Positions 8,704 through 17,404 of a stretch of DNA of 64,000 nt are shown here, piece after piece (the stretch's first letter is position 1; each line of letters begins with the position of its first letter). Under the pieces are notes generated by a model, which ran no database searches, was not told the DNA's origin, and saw nothing but the letters and a program-made list of their open reading frames with translations. The stretch is from the NCBI RefSeq assembly GCF_000797465.1, contig NZ_JSWG01000008.1:62001-126000 (forward strand), in the 5' to 3' direction. The DNA is from Psychroserpens jangbogonensis (GTDB lineage Bacteria; Bacteroidota; Bacteroidia; Flavobacteriales; Flavobacteriaceae). Made by a program: the position numbers and the translations under genes.

Positions 8704-9015
8704 ATGAAAAACAATATAAATCACACAGGACAAGTTACTGCGCTAATGAGCTTTATAATTGGTACTTCGTTGTTAGCCTTATATCTTTATTTTGGACATA
8801 ATTTCATTCCATTAGGGTTTGCTTTAGCTTTTATAATTATCGCAATTATTGTCAATAGCGTCTTATTTATAGCCATCATAGGAACAACAATATTGAGAAA
8901 AACATACCAATTAGAAGCTTTAAAAACCTGCGGATTGATGCTACTTAATATTCCTATCGCTATACTTTACTTTTATATGGTCGTAACATTTCCATATCAA
9001 AATATGCTATTATGA
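8704..9015 (+). CDS. Hypothetical three-helix membrane protein
   Basis: 103 aa. It begins MKNNINHTGQVTALMSFIIG and has three hydrophobic helices (about residues 10-28, 34-60 and 74-98) with a basic connector (RKTYQLEALK). No motif indicates a function. It follows the CreD module on the same strand after the hairpin at 8648-8683 and precedes the DUF2809 gene by 89 bp. No promoter octamer stands out. Confidence 0.65.
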   Translation: MKNNINHTGQVTALMSFIIGTSLLALYLYFGHNFIPLGFALAFIIIAIIVNSVLFIAIIGTTILRKTYQLEALKTCGLMLLNIPIAILYFYMVVTFPYQNMLL

Positions 9016-9104
9016 AACAAGCTTATTAAAAATCGTATCACTTGTACAAATCAATACTAGCGAACAGCATGTGACAATTAAAAAAAACAATAAATAAAAC
9101 ACAC

Positions 9105-9485
9105 ATGAAACTTAAAATAAATAAAGTCTATCTTATTCTAACAATAATCATTCTGCTTTTAGAAATCTGTATTGCAGCATTTTTAACCGAAGGTTTTATA
9201 CGACATACTTTTGGAGATTTTTTGGCGGTCATTTTATTGTATTGTGGTATTAGAACTTTTATTGAAGCCAATCCAATCTATATTGCAATTAGCGTTTTAG
9301 CTTTTGCTTTTATTATTGAGTTTGCACAATTGTATAATATGTTAGATTACTTAAATCTAAGACAATATAAGCTCGTCACAATTATACTAGGAAGTACGTT
9401 TCATGTCTCAGACTTAGTAGCCTACGCATTTGGAACGATTACAATTTTACTTATAGATTTAAAAACAACAGTATGGAAACCTTAA
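9105..9485 (+). CDS. DUF2809 family membrane protein
   Basis: 126 aa, four predicted transmembrane helices. It contains the typical DUF2809 sequence RHTFGDFLAVILLYCGIRTF (about residues 32-51), followed by an EFAQLYNMLDY segment and a third region ILGSTFHVSDLVAYAFG with polar residues inside helices, as in that family. Biochemical role unknown. Its last 13 bp overlap the start of the DUF1361 gene, so the pair is translationally coupled. Confidence 0.85.
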   Translation: MKLKINKVYLILTIIILLLEICIAAFLTEGFIRHTFGDFLAVILLYCGIRTFIEANPIYIAISVLAFAFIIEFAQLYNMLDYLNLRQYKLVTIILGSTFHVSDLVAYAFGTITILLIDLKTTVWKP

Positions 9486-10129
9486 AAACACTAATTCTTG
9501 ACCGATTTAAAATACTATCGATTCTTACTATTTCTATGGTTCTGAGTATCGTTCTCTTAATGGTAAGAATGAAATTAAATCAATCCTTTTACTTATTATT
9601 TTTAGTGTGGAATTTATTTCTAGCCGTCATTCCGTTTGCGATTACTACTAGTTTAATAAGCAAGACTAAGCCTAACAAAATCAGATTAATACTATCATTT
9701 GGAGTCTGGTTACTTTTCTTACCAAATGCACCTTATATCGTCACAGATTTATTGCATTTAAATAATTCTCCACAACGTTTATTATGGCTAGATGTATTGG
9801 TAATTGTATCGTTTGCCTTTAACGGATTGGTTTTGTTTATGCTATCACTTTCTGATATGGAAAAACTACTAAAGCTATATGTAAAACCACAATTCATGTT
9901 CTCGATAATGCTTTCCATTTTTGGGCTGACAGCTTTCGGAATTTATCTCGGACGCTTTTTACGATATAACTCATGGGAACTACTCAATAATCCGATAGCG
10001 CTTTTCTCTGATATTATACACATCCTTTTTCAGCCTAATATTGAAGCGTGGATATTCACCTTAACCTTTGGCGCTTTTTTAGGGATGAGTTATTGGATGC
10101 TTAAAGCATTTTCAAACTCAAAAATGTAA
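9473..10129 (+). CDS. DUF1361 family membrane protein
   Basis: 218 aa with about six transmembrane helices. The family hallmark FLPNAPYIVTDLLHL lies at about residues 81-95, and the second conserved part GIYLGRFLRYNSWELLNNP near residues 160-178. Function unknown; the family is confined to the cytoplasmic membrane. It overlaps the DUF2809 gene by 13 bp and ends 20 bp before a strong bidirectional terminator shared with the convergent lipoprotein gene. Confidence 0.88.
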   Translation: METLKTLILDRFKILSILTISMVLSIVLLMVRMKLNQSFYLLFLVWNLFLAVIPFAITTSLISKTKPNKIRLILSFGVWLLFLPNAPYIVTDLLHLNNSPQRLLWLDVLVIVSFAFNGLVLFMLSLSDMEKLLKLYVKPQFMFSIMLSIFGLTAFGIYLGRFLRYNSWELLNNPIALFSDIIHILFQPNIEAWIFTLTFGAFLGMSYWMLKAFSNSKM

Positions 10130-10148
10130 AAAAAGAGACGCTTACAAA

Positions 10149-10182
10149 CAATAAAAGGAAAGCATTTGCTTTCCTTTTATTG
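10149..10182. terminator. Bidirectional terminator
   Basis: A perfect 16-bp inverted repeat (10149-10164 with 10167-10182, arms containing AAAAGGAAAGCA and TGCTTTCCTTTT) lies between convergent genes. A-rich and T-rich flanks allow it to terminate in both directions. Confidence 0.85.
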
Positions 10183-10199
10183 TTTAAATATTATATAAT

Positions 10200-12608
10200 C
10201 TAATTATCTGTAGGATCACTTGGATCTGTTCCGTTGGCTATTTCATCTCCATTTGAAACCGTATCGCCATCACAATCAAGTGCATTCCACTCATCAGTTT
10301 GATCATTGAAAAAATTACAGCTTCCATTATTAATTAAATCGAAAACACATTCATTTAATGGTTCAGGGTCACAAGCATTTGGATTCGGATCACCATCACA
10401 ATTAGCTTCTTGCCAGTAGCCATTTACTAAATTAATATCAAAATTAGCTACATTGTAGTCACAGACATCAAATGCATTTGTACCATCAATAGCTTCTTGA
10501 CTATCAAGAACTGAATCACCATCGCTATCAACATCAGGAACACTAGTATCATCATTTGGATCTGAACCATTTTGTGCCTCAAAACAATCGGTAAAACCAT
10601 CATCATCACTATCATCATCATTTGGATCTGTTATGTTTCCGTTAGGATCACAGTTAGAATTAGGGTTATTTACTCCTGAAAGTTCTTCACAATCGGTTAA
10701 ACCATCTTGATCAGAATCTACATAATTTTCATAAAAATATAATTCAGAAATATCAGATTGATTAGACACAGTATTTGTAGCTTTTACAAAAACTGAACTT
10801 GTAGATCCATCGTCAATAAACGGATTAGGCAAAGGATTTACATCAGCTTCTGCGTCTGCTTCTAACAAGTAAAATGAATACGTATTATTTATTAAACCTG
10901 AGTAAGCTTGCGCAATTATCACATCAAAATCAAAGACTAAGTTTGGAATACAACCTGTTCCAAAAACTTCAGCAGCATAGATTAACACATCTAATTCGTC
11001 TAAATAATCTGGTGTTTGGTCACCATCACTATCATCATTAGTTGGATCTCCATCATTATCACGATCCTCGTCAGCAGTATTAACACCATCTCCATCATCG
11101 TCTTCATCTAAATAATTTGGAGTTCCATCTCCATCGGTATCATCATTATCAAGTTCGCCATCACCATTTAAATCTTCATCTATGTCTAAAACACTGTCAT
11201 TATCGCTATCTGTTAAATCTACACAAGACATTTGCGTTCCTAAATCTGTAGTTGGAACCGTAAAGTTCCCATTAGTAACATCAGTTGTTTGTCCATTTAA
11301 TAAATCGACTACTAGCGCGGCATATGTTGTATTATCACTACAATAAGCAATAGTTAAATCTAACATTCCATTATCTATAGGAATGGTTTGAGTAGAATCG
11401 TTATAAAACAATTGCATATAACCGTTAGTAATTGGGTTTCCTGAACAATCGTTAAATACACCAATGAAATTGGTAATCAATGCATCTGCATCAGGTACTT
11501 GAATTGTAATGTTCTGATCGGAAGCAAAAGGTCCAATAGTTGTCGTAAAACTACTTGACACGCACCCAAAATCTGGAACGACCAAAGTTAACACATCATC
11601 TGCTGGAACTAATCCGCATTCAACACCATCAATATTTGTATAACCATAAGATCCTGTAGAAGCCAAAGCAGGAGAATACAAATCAAGTGCTGCATAAGGC
11701 AATGGGTTACCATTTGTGTCAGTTAATGTAATGCAAAGTGTCACTGCAGGATACTGGAAATCCCAATTCCAAAAAGAGAAGTGAGACACGTCTCCAACAT
11801 ATTTATTTCCTTGAAGCGTTGCTTGGCTTTCTTCTTTCCAATAACCGCCTTCTTCATCAAAAGACCAAAGTGGTATAGTTGAAGGTGTCGAAGTTACATT
11901 TTGAGGAACAGGAACAGATATTTCTGCGGTACTGCCATCGGCTAATTGTAATTCTTCATCTGAAGCACTAAGCAGTTCAACTGCAATCATACCATAAGTT
12001 TCTAATACTCTTGGACTTCCGTTCGCGTTTTCGGCAAACAACATTCCTGGCATTTGATACTCCATACTATTATCATCTGGGCTTAAATGTTTTAATACCA
12101 CTTTTACTGCTCCATTATAACTAACGCCTTGTAGATTTGCAAAGTTACCATCAAATGTAACTTGTGTTCCATTAGGTAAATCTACTGTACTTGTTTCACC
12201 AGAATTAATAGTAGCTGTAGTATCTAAACTCAATAACATAATAGTTACTTTATTAATACCAGCTGAAGGCACCAAAGCTCTAGAACCATCAATAAATCCG
12301 TCTTTAGAGGCTTTTATGTACGCAAATTTCTCGAAAACTGATGCGTCTTCTATTGAAAAAATACCATTTGCATCAGTAATAGCAGTACTAAGTCCAACTG
12401 AGATTGTAACACCTGAAACAGGGTTTTTATCTTCGTTAAGTACAGTTCCTATAAAACGAGCATTATATGGGCTTCCAAAATTTTCAGAAAAATTGGATTC
12501 TTGTTCTTGTTGCTCATCTGGTTTATCTGTATTCCAATTGTCATCTTCTGAACAAGATGAAACGATTAAAACTAAAAGAACGAATAAGACACTTTTAAAT
12601 ACTTTCAT
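10200..12608 (-). CDS. Large lipoprotein with carboxypeptidase-regulatory-like domain and thrombospondin type 3 (Ca-binding) repeats
   Basis: 802 aa. A lipoprotein signal peptide ends in LIVSSC, with the lipidated Cys at residue 19, followed by an acidic SEDDNW tail typical of Bacteroidota surface export. Residues ~50-125 form a carboxypeptidase regulatory-like beta-sandwich (GTVLNEDKNPVSGVTISVG). A middle beta-rich section of unclear type follows. Residues ~465-540 and ~635-800 are packed with D-x-D-x-D-G loops (such as DSDGDQTPD), the type 3 repeats that bind calcium. Probably a cell-surface adhesin or carbohydrate-related protein. It is a single-gene unit; no type IX sorting domain is visible at the C-terminus. 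Confidence 0.85.
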   Translation of the reverse strand: MKVFKSVLFVLLVLIVSSCSEDDNWNTDKPDEQQEQESNFSENFGSPYNARFIGTVLNEDKNPVSGVTISVGLSTAITDANGIFSIEDASVFEKFAYIKASKDGFIDGSRALVPSAGINKVTIMLLSLDTTATINSGETSTVDLPNGTQVTFDGNFANLQGVSYNGAVKVVLKHLSPDDNSMEYQMPGMLFAENANGSPRVLETYGMIAVELLSASDEELQLADGSTAEISVPVPQNVTSTPSTIPLWSFDEEGGYWKEESQATLQGNKYVGDVSHFSFWNWDFQYPAVTLCITLTDTNGNPLPYAALDLYSPALASTGSYGYTNIDGVECGLVPADDVLTLVVPDFGCVSSSFTTTIGPFASDQNITIQVPDADALITNFIGVFNDCSGNPITNGYMQLFYNDSTQTIPIDNGMLDLTIAYCSDNTTYAALVVDLLNGQTTDVTNGNFTVPTTDLGTQMSCVDLTDSDNDSVLDIDEDLNGDGELDNDDTDGDGTPNYLDEDDDGDGVNTADEDRDNDGDPTNDDSDGDQTPDYLDELDVLIYAAEVFGTGCIPNLVFDFDVIIAQAYSGLINNTYSFYLLEADAEADVNPLPNPFIDDGSTSSVFVKATNTVSNQSDISELYFYENYVDSDQDGLTDCEELSGVNNPNSNCDPNGNITDPNDDDSDDDGFTDCFEAQNGSDPNDDTSVPDVDSDGDSVLDSQEAIDGTNAFDVCDYNVANFDINLVNGYWQEANCDGDPNPNACDPEPLNECVFDLINNGSCNFFNDQTDEWNALDCDGDTVSNGDEIANGTDPSDPTDN

Positions 12609-12731
12609 AGATTTATTTAATTGTTGTTATTAGATAGATGTACTATTATACAAATGGTTGCGTGTTAAAAATAAGAATATTTAGTCAAGAAATCTTCTCC
12701 ACTAAAATTAACTTATATATATAAAACAGTT

Positions 12732-13937
12732 TTATCCTACATCTACATAATTCTGTAGATATTTAAAGCGTTCAGTAAGTTTACCATCTTCAGTAGTAAT
12801 TTTTGCTCGTTTTAATATTCCACGTTCGTCATCATTAAAAAAAGCAGGAATCACGTGTTCTAAAAACATCTCTCCAAATCCTTCACTAGCATCTTTAGGA
12901 AGTTCACAAGGCAAATTATCAACAGCCATCATCGTTATGGCTTTATCAGCATCATAAGCGACTTCTGTTTCTGTGTGAGGATCGTAACCATAAAATGGAT
13001 CTGCAATTGTTGATGGTCGGATTGTACTTGCTACTGGTCCATCAATATCGCATGAGATATCAGCTACTAAATTGATTCTAAAATCAGGATGTTTTGCGTC
13101 TTCTCTAGTAAACAGATATGGTGCATTATTACCATAGAAATGTCCTGCAATAAAATAGTCGGTTTCTTTAGCATAAGGCATAAAGTTACTTTCATAACCT
13201 GATGGGTCTTTATAGAATTCTGACTTCATACCTACTTTACCATCGATGCGTTTAGCATATTCCATCACATCTGCCATGACGTAAACTGGTTCTGAAAATT
13301 GAGAAGTAAGATATATAGCATCACTCACTTGTTTAATTTTTAAGTGGTCGAGTATTTCTTTTGCTCCCATGGCTACTTTCCCAGTTCCGGTAAGTAGTAT
13401 TTTTATATTTGGAAGGGTGATTTTATCTAATTCGGCTTTGACTTCATTTAGGTCTGCTAGTGTTTCAACCTTTGGAAGTTCAAACAATCCATCTCTTAAA
13501 CCTAATGCTCTAAATCCGTTATAAGCACCAACCAATCCAGCATAACGCCCAAACCCAATGAGTCTGGTTCCGCTTTGTTTTACAATTGTTTCGTGATCAT
13601 ACATTTCGATATTTTTGTTAAGCATATCGACCAATAATTTTCTATTGTAAGGTTGTTTTTTAATGGTATGTGAAAAATAGAAGTATTTTTTATTTGGTAG
13701 TAATGCCTCAAGAGGCACTTCTTTTACACCAATCATGACATCACAATCAGACACATCATTGGTTACTGTAAATCCTTGAGCTTTATACGCATCATCTGAA
13801 AACACTCGAATATCGGAAGACTCGACAACAAATTCTGCTTGTGGAAATTGTGCTCTAGCTTCTGCCAATTTTTCTGGTGAAAATACCACGCGTCTATCTG
13901 GTGGATTCTTACGTTCTTTGATGATTGCGAATTTCAT
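12732..13937 (-). CDS. NAD(P)-dependent oxidoreductase, alanine dehydrogenase/saccharopine dehydrogenase-like
   Basis: 401 aa. The N-terminal half (FAIIKERKNPPDRRVVFSPE) matches the alanine dehydrogenase/PNT N-terminal domain with the K-E-x-x-x-x-E/D-x-R-V opening. The second half has a Rossmann nucleotide site ILLTGTGKVAMGAKEIL (about residues 180-196). The sequence closely resembles the saccharopine/lysine-type dehydrogenases annotated in Flavobacteriia. The exact substrate is undetermined; lysine or amino-acid catabolism is likely from family knowledge. It stands alone, 120 bp from the lipoprotein gene. Confidence 0.8.
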   Translation of the reverse strand: MKFAIIKERKNPPDRRVVFSPEKLAEARAQFPQAEFVVESSDIRVFSDDAYKAQGFTVTNDVSDCDVMIGVKEVPLEALLPNKKYFYFSHTIKKQPYNRKLLVDMLNKNIEMYDHETIVKQSGTRLIGFGRYAGLVGAYNGFRALGLRDGLFELPKVETLADLNEVKAELDKITLPNIKILLTGTGKVAMGAKEILDHLKIKQVSDAIYLTSQFSEPVYVMADVMEYAKRIDGKVGMKSEFYKDPSGYESNFMPYAKETDYFIAGHFYGNNAPYLFTREDAKHPDFRINLVADISCDIDGPVASTIRPSTIADPFYGYDPHTETEVAYDADKAITMMAVDNLPCELPKDASEGFGEMFLEHVIPAFFNDDERGILKRAKITTEDGKLTERFKYLQNYVDVG

Positions 13938-14046
13938 ATGAAACAGGAATTATTAATGTAATAACTGACAAAGTTGGCAGTTGTTAATATTGGTATAGAA
14001 TTTGTACGAAAATAATAGTAAAAGTAGGGTTATACAAACTTTTTGA

Positions 14047-14054
14047 TAACTTTG
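14047..14054 (+). promoter_or_regulatory. Promoter -7 element TAACTTTG upstream of the ssrA leader
   Basis: TAACTTTG is a full match to TAnnTTTG. The expected start of transcription, 4-6 nt downstream, falls exactly where the structured leader begins (14059-14061). This is the only strong promoter before ssrA. Confidence 0.6.
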
Positions 14055-14058
14055 CATG

Positions 14059-14140
14059 ATGCGTTAAGGATGGAATGGTTTGTTTGAGCTCCTCGCAGAG
14101 AGCGAGTAGTGAGAGCCTGACCTGAAAGGGAACGCCAAAA
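14059..14140 (+). ncRNA. Putative structured RNA upstream of ssrA (Flavo-1-like?)
   Basis: The segment opens GCGTTAAGGATGG and closes GAAAGGGAACGCC, so GCGTT (14061-14065) pairs with AACGC (14131-14135). Inside, CTCGC pairs with GCGAG around an AGAGA loop. This resembles a short RNA repeated in many Flavobacteriia genomes that opens GCGTTAAGGAT and closes GGGAACGCC, perhaps the Rfam Flavo-1 class. The match is from memory and was not computed. It starts at a predicted transcription start and is followed 17 bp later by mature tmRNA, so it is either a separate RNA or a leader processed from pre-tmRNA. Confidence 0.5.
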
Positions 14141-14156
14141 TAAGATTTACTAAAAT

Positions 14157-14549
14157 GGGGTCGACTGGTTTTGACAGCGAGATTCATTAAACAGTAAGCA
14201 CGTCGTGTAATGACATTGATACACGTAAAAGGCTAGGTCAACTTTTTAAACGGCGAGAATAACTACGCTTTAGCTGCATAATCTGAATTATAGTAAGATT
14301 AAGCCTTGTCCTACTAGGTAGGAGTGCTGAATGTCTCAAGAAAGCCTTGGTTAATGGCGTTCTTAATATAGGCATCGTAAATATTGACTTAGATTAGGTA
14401 GCACTTTGATGCCTTTTCGAGATTAAGAAGTTAAGTTGTAAGTGGGTTGTCTTTTGCCAGTTTACAATCGAAAATCTAATGAAAGAATACACGTGTAGAA
14501 AGCTCTTTAATAGCTTGTTTGGACGAGAGTTCGATTCTCTCCGACTCCA
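14157..14549 (+). ncRNA. ssrA: Transfer-messenger RNA (tmRNA)
   Basis: The 5' end GGGGTCGACTGGTTTTGACAG pairs through GGGGTCG with CGACTCC near the 3' end (14543-14549 region), forming the tRNA-like acceptor stem. The T-arm GAGAG-TTCGATT-CTCTC is intact. The internal reading frame at 14252-14281 encodes the tag GENNYALAA followed by TAA, the type found in Bacteroidota. The 3' CCA is not encoded. tmRNA rescues stalled ribosomes together with SmpB and marks the peptide for proteolysis. The last 15 bases are supplied by the attL repeat of the genomic island, so the gene remained functional after integration. Confidence 0.97.
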
Positions 14550-14550
14550 C
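14535..14550 (+). repeat. attL: 16-bp direct repeat in the ssrA 3' end
   Basis: TTCTCTCCGACTCCAC is the T-arm/acceptor end of ssrA and recurs exactly at 34456-34471. The two copies bound the island and define the crossover region used by the island's tyrosine integrase. Confidence 0.92.
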
Positions 14551-14556
14551 TTATGA

Positions 14557-14595
14557 AATCCTGTAAATATCTTATAATTAGATTTTTACAGGATT
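14557..14595 (+). terminator. Island-supplied replacement terminator for ssrA
   Basis: Arms AATCCTGTAAA (14557-14567) and TTTACAGGATT (14585-14595) form an 11-bp stem followed by a T run. It lies just inside the island, 7 bp after the attL repeat, and restores transcription termination for ssrA. Confidence 0.8.
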
Positions 14596-14603
14596 TTTAA
14601 TTT

Positions 14604-14633
14604 AAAAAATGTACGATTAATGTACGATAAAAT
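14604..14633 (+). repeat. Arm-type repeats, left end (GTACGAT x2)
   Basis: Two GTACGAT heptamers 11 bp apart (14611, 14622) lie inside AAAAAAT...ATAAAAT context. The same arrangement (GTACGAT and GTACGGT, 11 bp apart, same flanks) lies near the right end at 34293-34324. They are likely binding sites for the integrase N-terminal arm domain. Confidence 0.6.
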
Positions 14634-14642
14634 ATCTTGTTT

Positions 14643-15650
14643 ATGAATCAAATGCATAAAATCTATTATGACATGAGACTAATTACTAAATTATTAGAGC
14701 ATCAGGTTAATCATGATTATGATATTGATACCATCTTGATTGATAAAAATTTTGATGATGATAATAACGAAGATGAAGTCGATTTATTGAATATTGAGAA
14801 GTTAATGAACTATCTAACTTTAAATAAAACCCATTCTAAAACAGTTTTAAAAAAAATTTACACTCAAACTAAACAAGCTATGGACTTGTATTACGAAATA
14901 GAAAACCTTCCAGTTAAAAACATAGAAAAAGAATTTTGGTATTATGATAATAAGACAAAAGAAGTTGAACCAAGTCCTACTTCTGATTTTATTAGGGTAA
15001 AAAACTTCACTCATTTTTATACTATAAATCCATTTTCAGATAAATCATTTTCCATTACATCATACTTTGATACAAAATACTGTGGTTTTTGTGAGCATAA
15101 TTCAGTTACGAAAGAAAACATCAGAATAATAGAAAAGTCTGCCTATAGAAACAATTGTAATTGTAAAAAAAAATATATCGAATCATTGAATTTTAGACGT
15201 ATTTCACTCATAAAATTAATTACTCAGGTTGATGTTTTAATGAGCTGGCTGTTATTTACATATCCCAAATTTGAAAAGTCAAAAAACAAACCTCCACATG
15301 CTAATAAGGATAAACAACTTTCAAATTCGACATCAAAAGACTCCAATTCGAATGAAATATCCGAACAAACCCAAAAATTGATTTGGTTTAAATTAGGTCT
15401 ACATTTTGCCAAAGATGAAGTTTTACCTCTTGTGAAAGAAGGTCTATCAAAATCCAAAATAGCTATTAAATTAGGTAACTCGTCTTATAAACCTTATCTA
15501 TTATCTTCACTCAGCCAAAATTACGCTTCCAATCAAGATAAAAACATCTTTAATAAAGACTACGATAAAGTTGCAAAAATAGTTAAGTATTGTAACGATA
15601 ATAAAATAGAAATATGTACTTCTTTTACAGAAATGTCTAATTTACAGTGA
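14643..15650 (+). CDS. Hypothetical protein at the left end of the island
   Basis: 335 aa from the ATG at 14643 (MNQMHKIYYDMRLI); an earlier TTG at 14637 is in frame but unnecessary. I do not recognise the family. A small Cys cluster (CGFCEHN... then NNCNCKKKY, about residues 142-180) could bind a metal. A Ser/Asn/Lys-rich linker follows near residues 215-240, and a C-terminal segment (VKEGLSKSKIAIKLGNSSYKPYL) looks like a helix-turn-helix. It is the first gene in the element and reads toward the helicase genes. A regulatory or replication-accessory role is possible but not shown. Confidence 0.6.
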   Translation: MNQMHKIYYDMRLITKLLEHQVNHDYDIDTILIDKNFDDDNNEDEVDLLNIEKLMNYLTLNKTHSKTVLKKIYTQTKQAMDLYYEIENLPVKNIEKEFWYYDNKTKEVEPSPTSDFIRVKNFTHFYTINPFSDKSFSITSYFDTKYCGFCEHNSVTKENIRIIEKSAYRNNCNCKKKYIESLNFRRISLIKLITQVDVLMSWLLFTYPKFEKSKNKPPHANKDKQLSNSTSKDSNSNEISEQTQKLIWFKLGLHFAKDEVLPLVKEGLSKSKIAIKLGNSSYKPYLLSSLSQNYASNQDKNIFNKDYDKVAKIVKYCNDNKIEICTSFTEMSNLQ

Positions 15651-15742
15651 TTTAAAAAATGATACTCGATACTTTAGATACTAATTTGAAGTACCAAAAG
15701 TACCAACGTTGATTTACATCATAATAATTAAAATTATAATGT

Positions 15743-16027
15743 ATGAACAACGAAACAATTATTCTTCAAGGAGTATCCTTAAACGAACTCACAAACTTGA
15801 TTAATCAAGGAGTGAAAACACAACTCGACGACCTAAGTCGAAAACTACTAAACAAAGAAGATCAAACTGAACTTCTGACAAGAACAGAAGCCTGTGACCT
15901 TCTAAAAATAGATTCAAGTACACTTTGGACTTGGACTAACAAAGGAAAGGTCAAAGCCTATGGGATTTCCAATAGGCGCTATTACAAACGAACTGAACTT
16001 ATTGAATGTTTAACGCCTGTAAAATAA
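15743..16027 (+). CDS. Excisionase-like helix-turn-helix protein (HTH_17)
   Basis: 94 aa. N-terminal helix, then LLTRTEACDLLKIDSSTLWTWTNKGKVKAYGISNRRYYKRTEL (about residues 43-85), a MerR/excisionase-type winged HTH of the HTH_17 class. These proteins are common next to primase/helicase genes in Bacteroidota integrative elements, where they act as recombination directionality factors or regulators of excision and replication. The gene precedes a 59-residue ORF by 4 bp and the helicase gene, suggesting one operon 15743-17404. Confidence 0.85.
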   Translation: MNNETIILQGVSLNELTNLINQGVKTQLDDLSRKLLNKEDQTELLTRTEACDLLKIDSSTLWTWTNKGKVKAYGISNRRYYKRTELIECLTPVK

Positions 16028-16031
16028 TCGT

Positions 16032-16211
16032 ATGGAAAAAGCAGAAAAAGCAGCAAAAGAAGCTAATCAGATGTTCCTTATAAAGGGCACGTTGAGTGAA
16101 ATTAAAATCATGAAAAAATGTGATCCAGAAATGAATGCAGTAAATGTGAAATATATCTTAGATGATACGAAACCACCTAAGGTAGGGTATTTAACCGTAT
16201 ACATAAATTAA
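16032..16211 (+). CDS. Small hypothetical protein (59 aa) between HTH and helicase genes
   Basis: An ATG at 16032, 4 bp after the HTH stop codon, opens a 59-codon frame that ends in TAA at 16209-16211, 2 bp before the helicase ATG. The product starts MEKAEKAAKEANQMFLIKG and ends YLTVYIN; it is charged at the N-terminus and strand-rich afterwards. Tight spacing on both sides argues that it is translated. No family is recognised. Confidence 0.6.
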   Translation: MEKAEKAAKEANQMFLIKGTLSEIKIMKKCDPEMNAVNVKYILDDTKPPKVGYLTVYIN

Positions 16212-16213
16212 AT

Positions 16214-17404
16214 ATGAGTCAATATATAAGAATTGGAACAGATTACTATAAAATGGCACAACGTCCTTTACATAGTGGAGACAAAATCAATACGCTTTTA
16301 AAATGGAAAAAAAGTGAGATAATTACTGATGAAGGTAAAGATGCCCTTGATAATGTGGAACGTTATGATGGTTTTTGCTTAATTCCATCACATAAAAACT
16401 ACCAACAAACTATTGATGGATTCTATAACCAATATGAATCTATCTCAGAAGATTTGAAAGTTGGAGAATTTCCAAAAACGTTATCATTCTTAAAGCACAT
16501 ATTTGGAGAACAATATGATTTAGGCTTAGACTACATTACAATTCTATGGCAAAATCCTACACAGATACTACCTATCCTCTGTCTTGTCAGTGAAGAACGA
16601 AAAACAGGGAAAACAACCTTTCTAAATTGGCTTAAATTGATTTTTCAAGGCAATATGACTATCAATAAAAATGAAGACTTTAGAAGTCGATTTAATTCTG
16701 ATTGGTCAGCAAAATTAATTGTCGCAGTGGATGAAGTTTTATTGGATAAACGAGAAGATAGTGAGCGTATAAAAAACTTATCTACTGCATCTTCTTATAA
16801 AACAGAATCTAAAGGCGTTGACAAATCGGAATCCTACTTTTTTGGAAAATTTATTTTATGCTCTAATAATGAAACTAATTTTATTCAAGTTGATAAAGAT
16901 GAAATTCGGTATTGGGTAAGAAAAATAGATAGCATTGATGATAATAATGAAAACCCTGATTTACTTTCAGAGTTAAATAAGGAACTCACCCATTTCATGT
17001 ATTTCATAAATACTCGAAAAGTAAAGACCAAACGAAAAAGTAGAATGTGGTTTACCAAGACACAAATTTTCACAGAAGCATTGTCTCGCTTAGTTAATGG
17101 AAATAGAACTTTTCTACACAAAGAGATTGAGCAAATTCTAATTGATGATTTTATAAAGTTTGAAGTTGACGAACTAAAATACACATCAGGCGATTTAGTA
17201 GAAAAATTGACTACCAATAATATTCGAGCTTCTGCCTTCCAAATAACTAACATTTTGAAAAAACATTTTAATTTGGAAAGCAAGAATGGCTCATATCCCA
17301 AATACTACTTAACCCAAAGTCAAATTGACAATAAACATAGTGTTAGCAAGACAAATAACAAGGGGAGATACTTTGTGTTTGAAAAAGAAAACTTTCTGGA
17401 ATAG
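16214..17404 (+). CDS. DUF5906-type replicative helicase (superfamily 3-like)
   Basis: 396 aa. Walker A is seen as SEERKTGKTTFLNWL (about residues 131-145), Walker B-like as LIVAVDEVLLDK (about 173-184), and a sensor segment as FFGKFILCSNNE. The layout matches the DUF5906/primase-helicase C-terminal domain used by phages, satellites and Bacteroidota mobilizable elements to initiate replication of the excised circle. The C-terminal ~130 residues look like a winged-helix DNA-binding domain. No primase domain is fused. Downstream lies a repeat-rich AT stretch that could be its origin. Confidence 0.8.
   Translation: MSQYIRIGTDYYKMAQRPLHSGDKINTLLKWKKSEIITDEGKDALDNVERYDGFCLIPSHKNYQQTIDGFYNQYESISEDLKVGEFPKTLSFLKHIFGEQYDLGLDYITILWQNPTQILPILCLVSEERKTGKTTFLNWLKLIFQGNMTINKNEDFRSRFNSDWSAKLIVAVDEVLLDKREDSERIKNLSTASSYKTESKGVDKSESYFFGKFILCSNNETNFIQVDKDEIRYWVRKIDSIDDNNENPDLLSELNKELTHFMYFINTRKVKTKRKSRMWFTKTQIFTEALSRLVNGNRTFLHKEIEQILIDDFIKFEVDELKYTSGDLVEKLTTNNIRASAFQITNILKKHFNLESKNGSYPKYYLTQSQIDNKHSVSKTNNKGRYFVFEKENFLE

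Noticed and set aside
10200-11240. DNA-level tandem repeats in the lipoprotein gene
   Set aside because: They are coding calcium-binding D-x-D-G loops of the thrombospondin type 3 kind, not a separate genetic element.
13984-14187. 67-aa open frame antisense to the ssrA leader
   Set aside because: It runs across a structured RNA and the tmRNA 5' end on the opposite strand and has no support as a gene.
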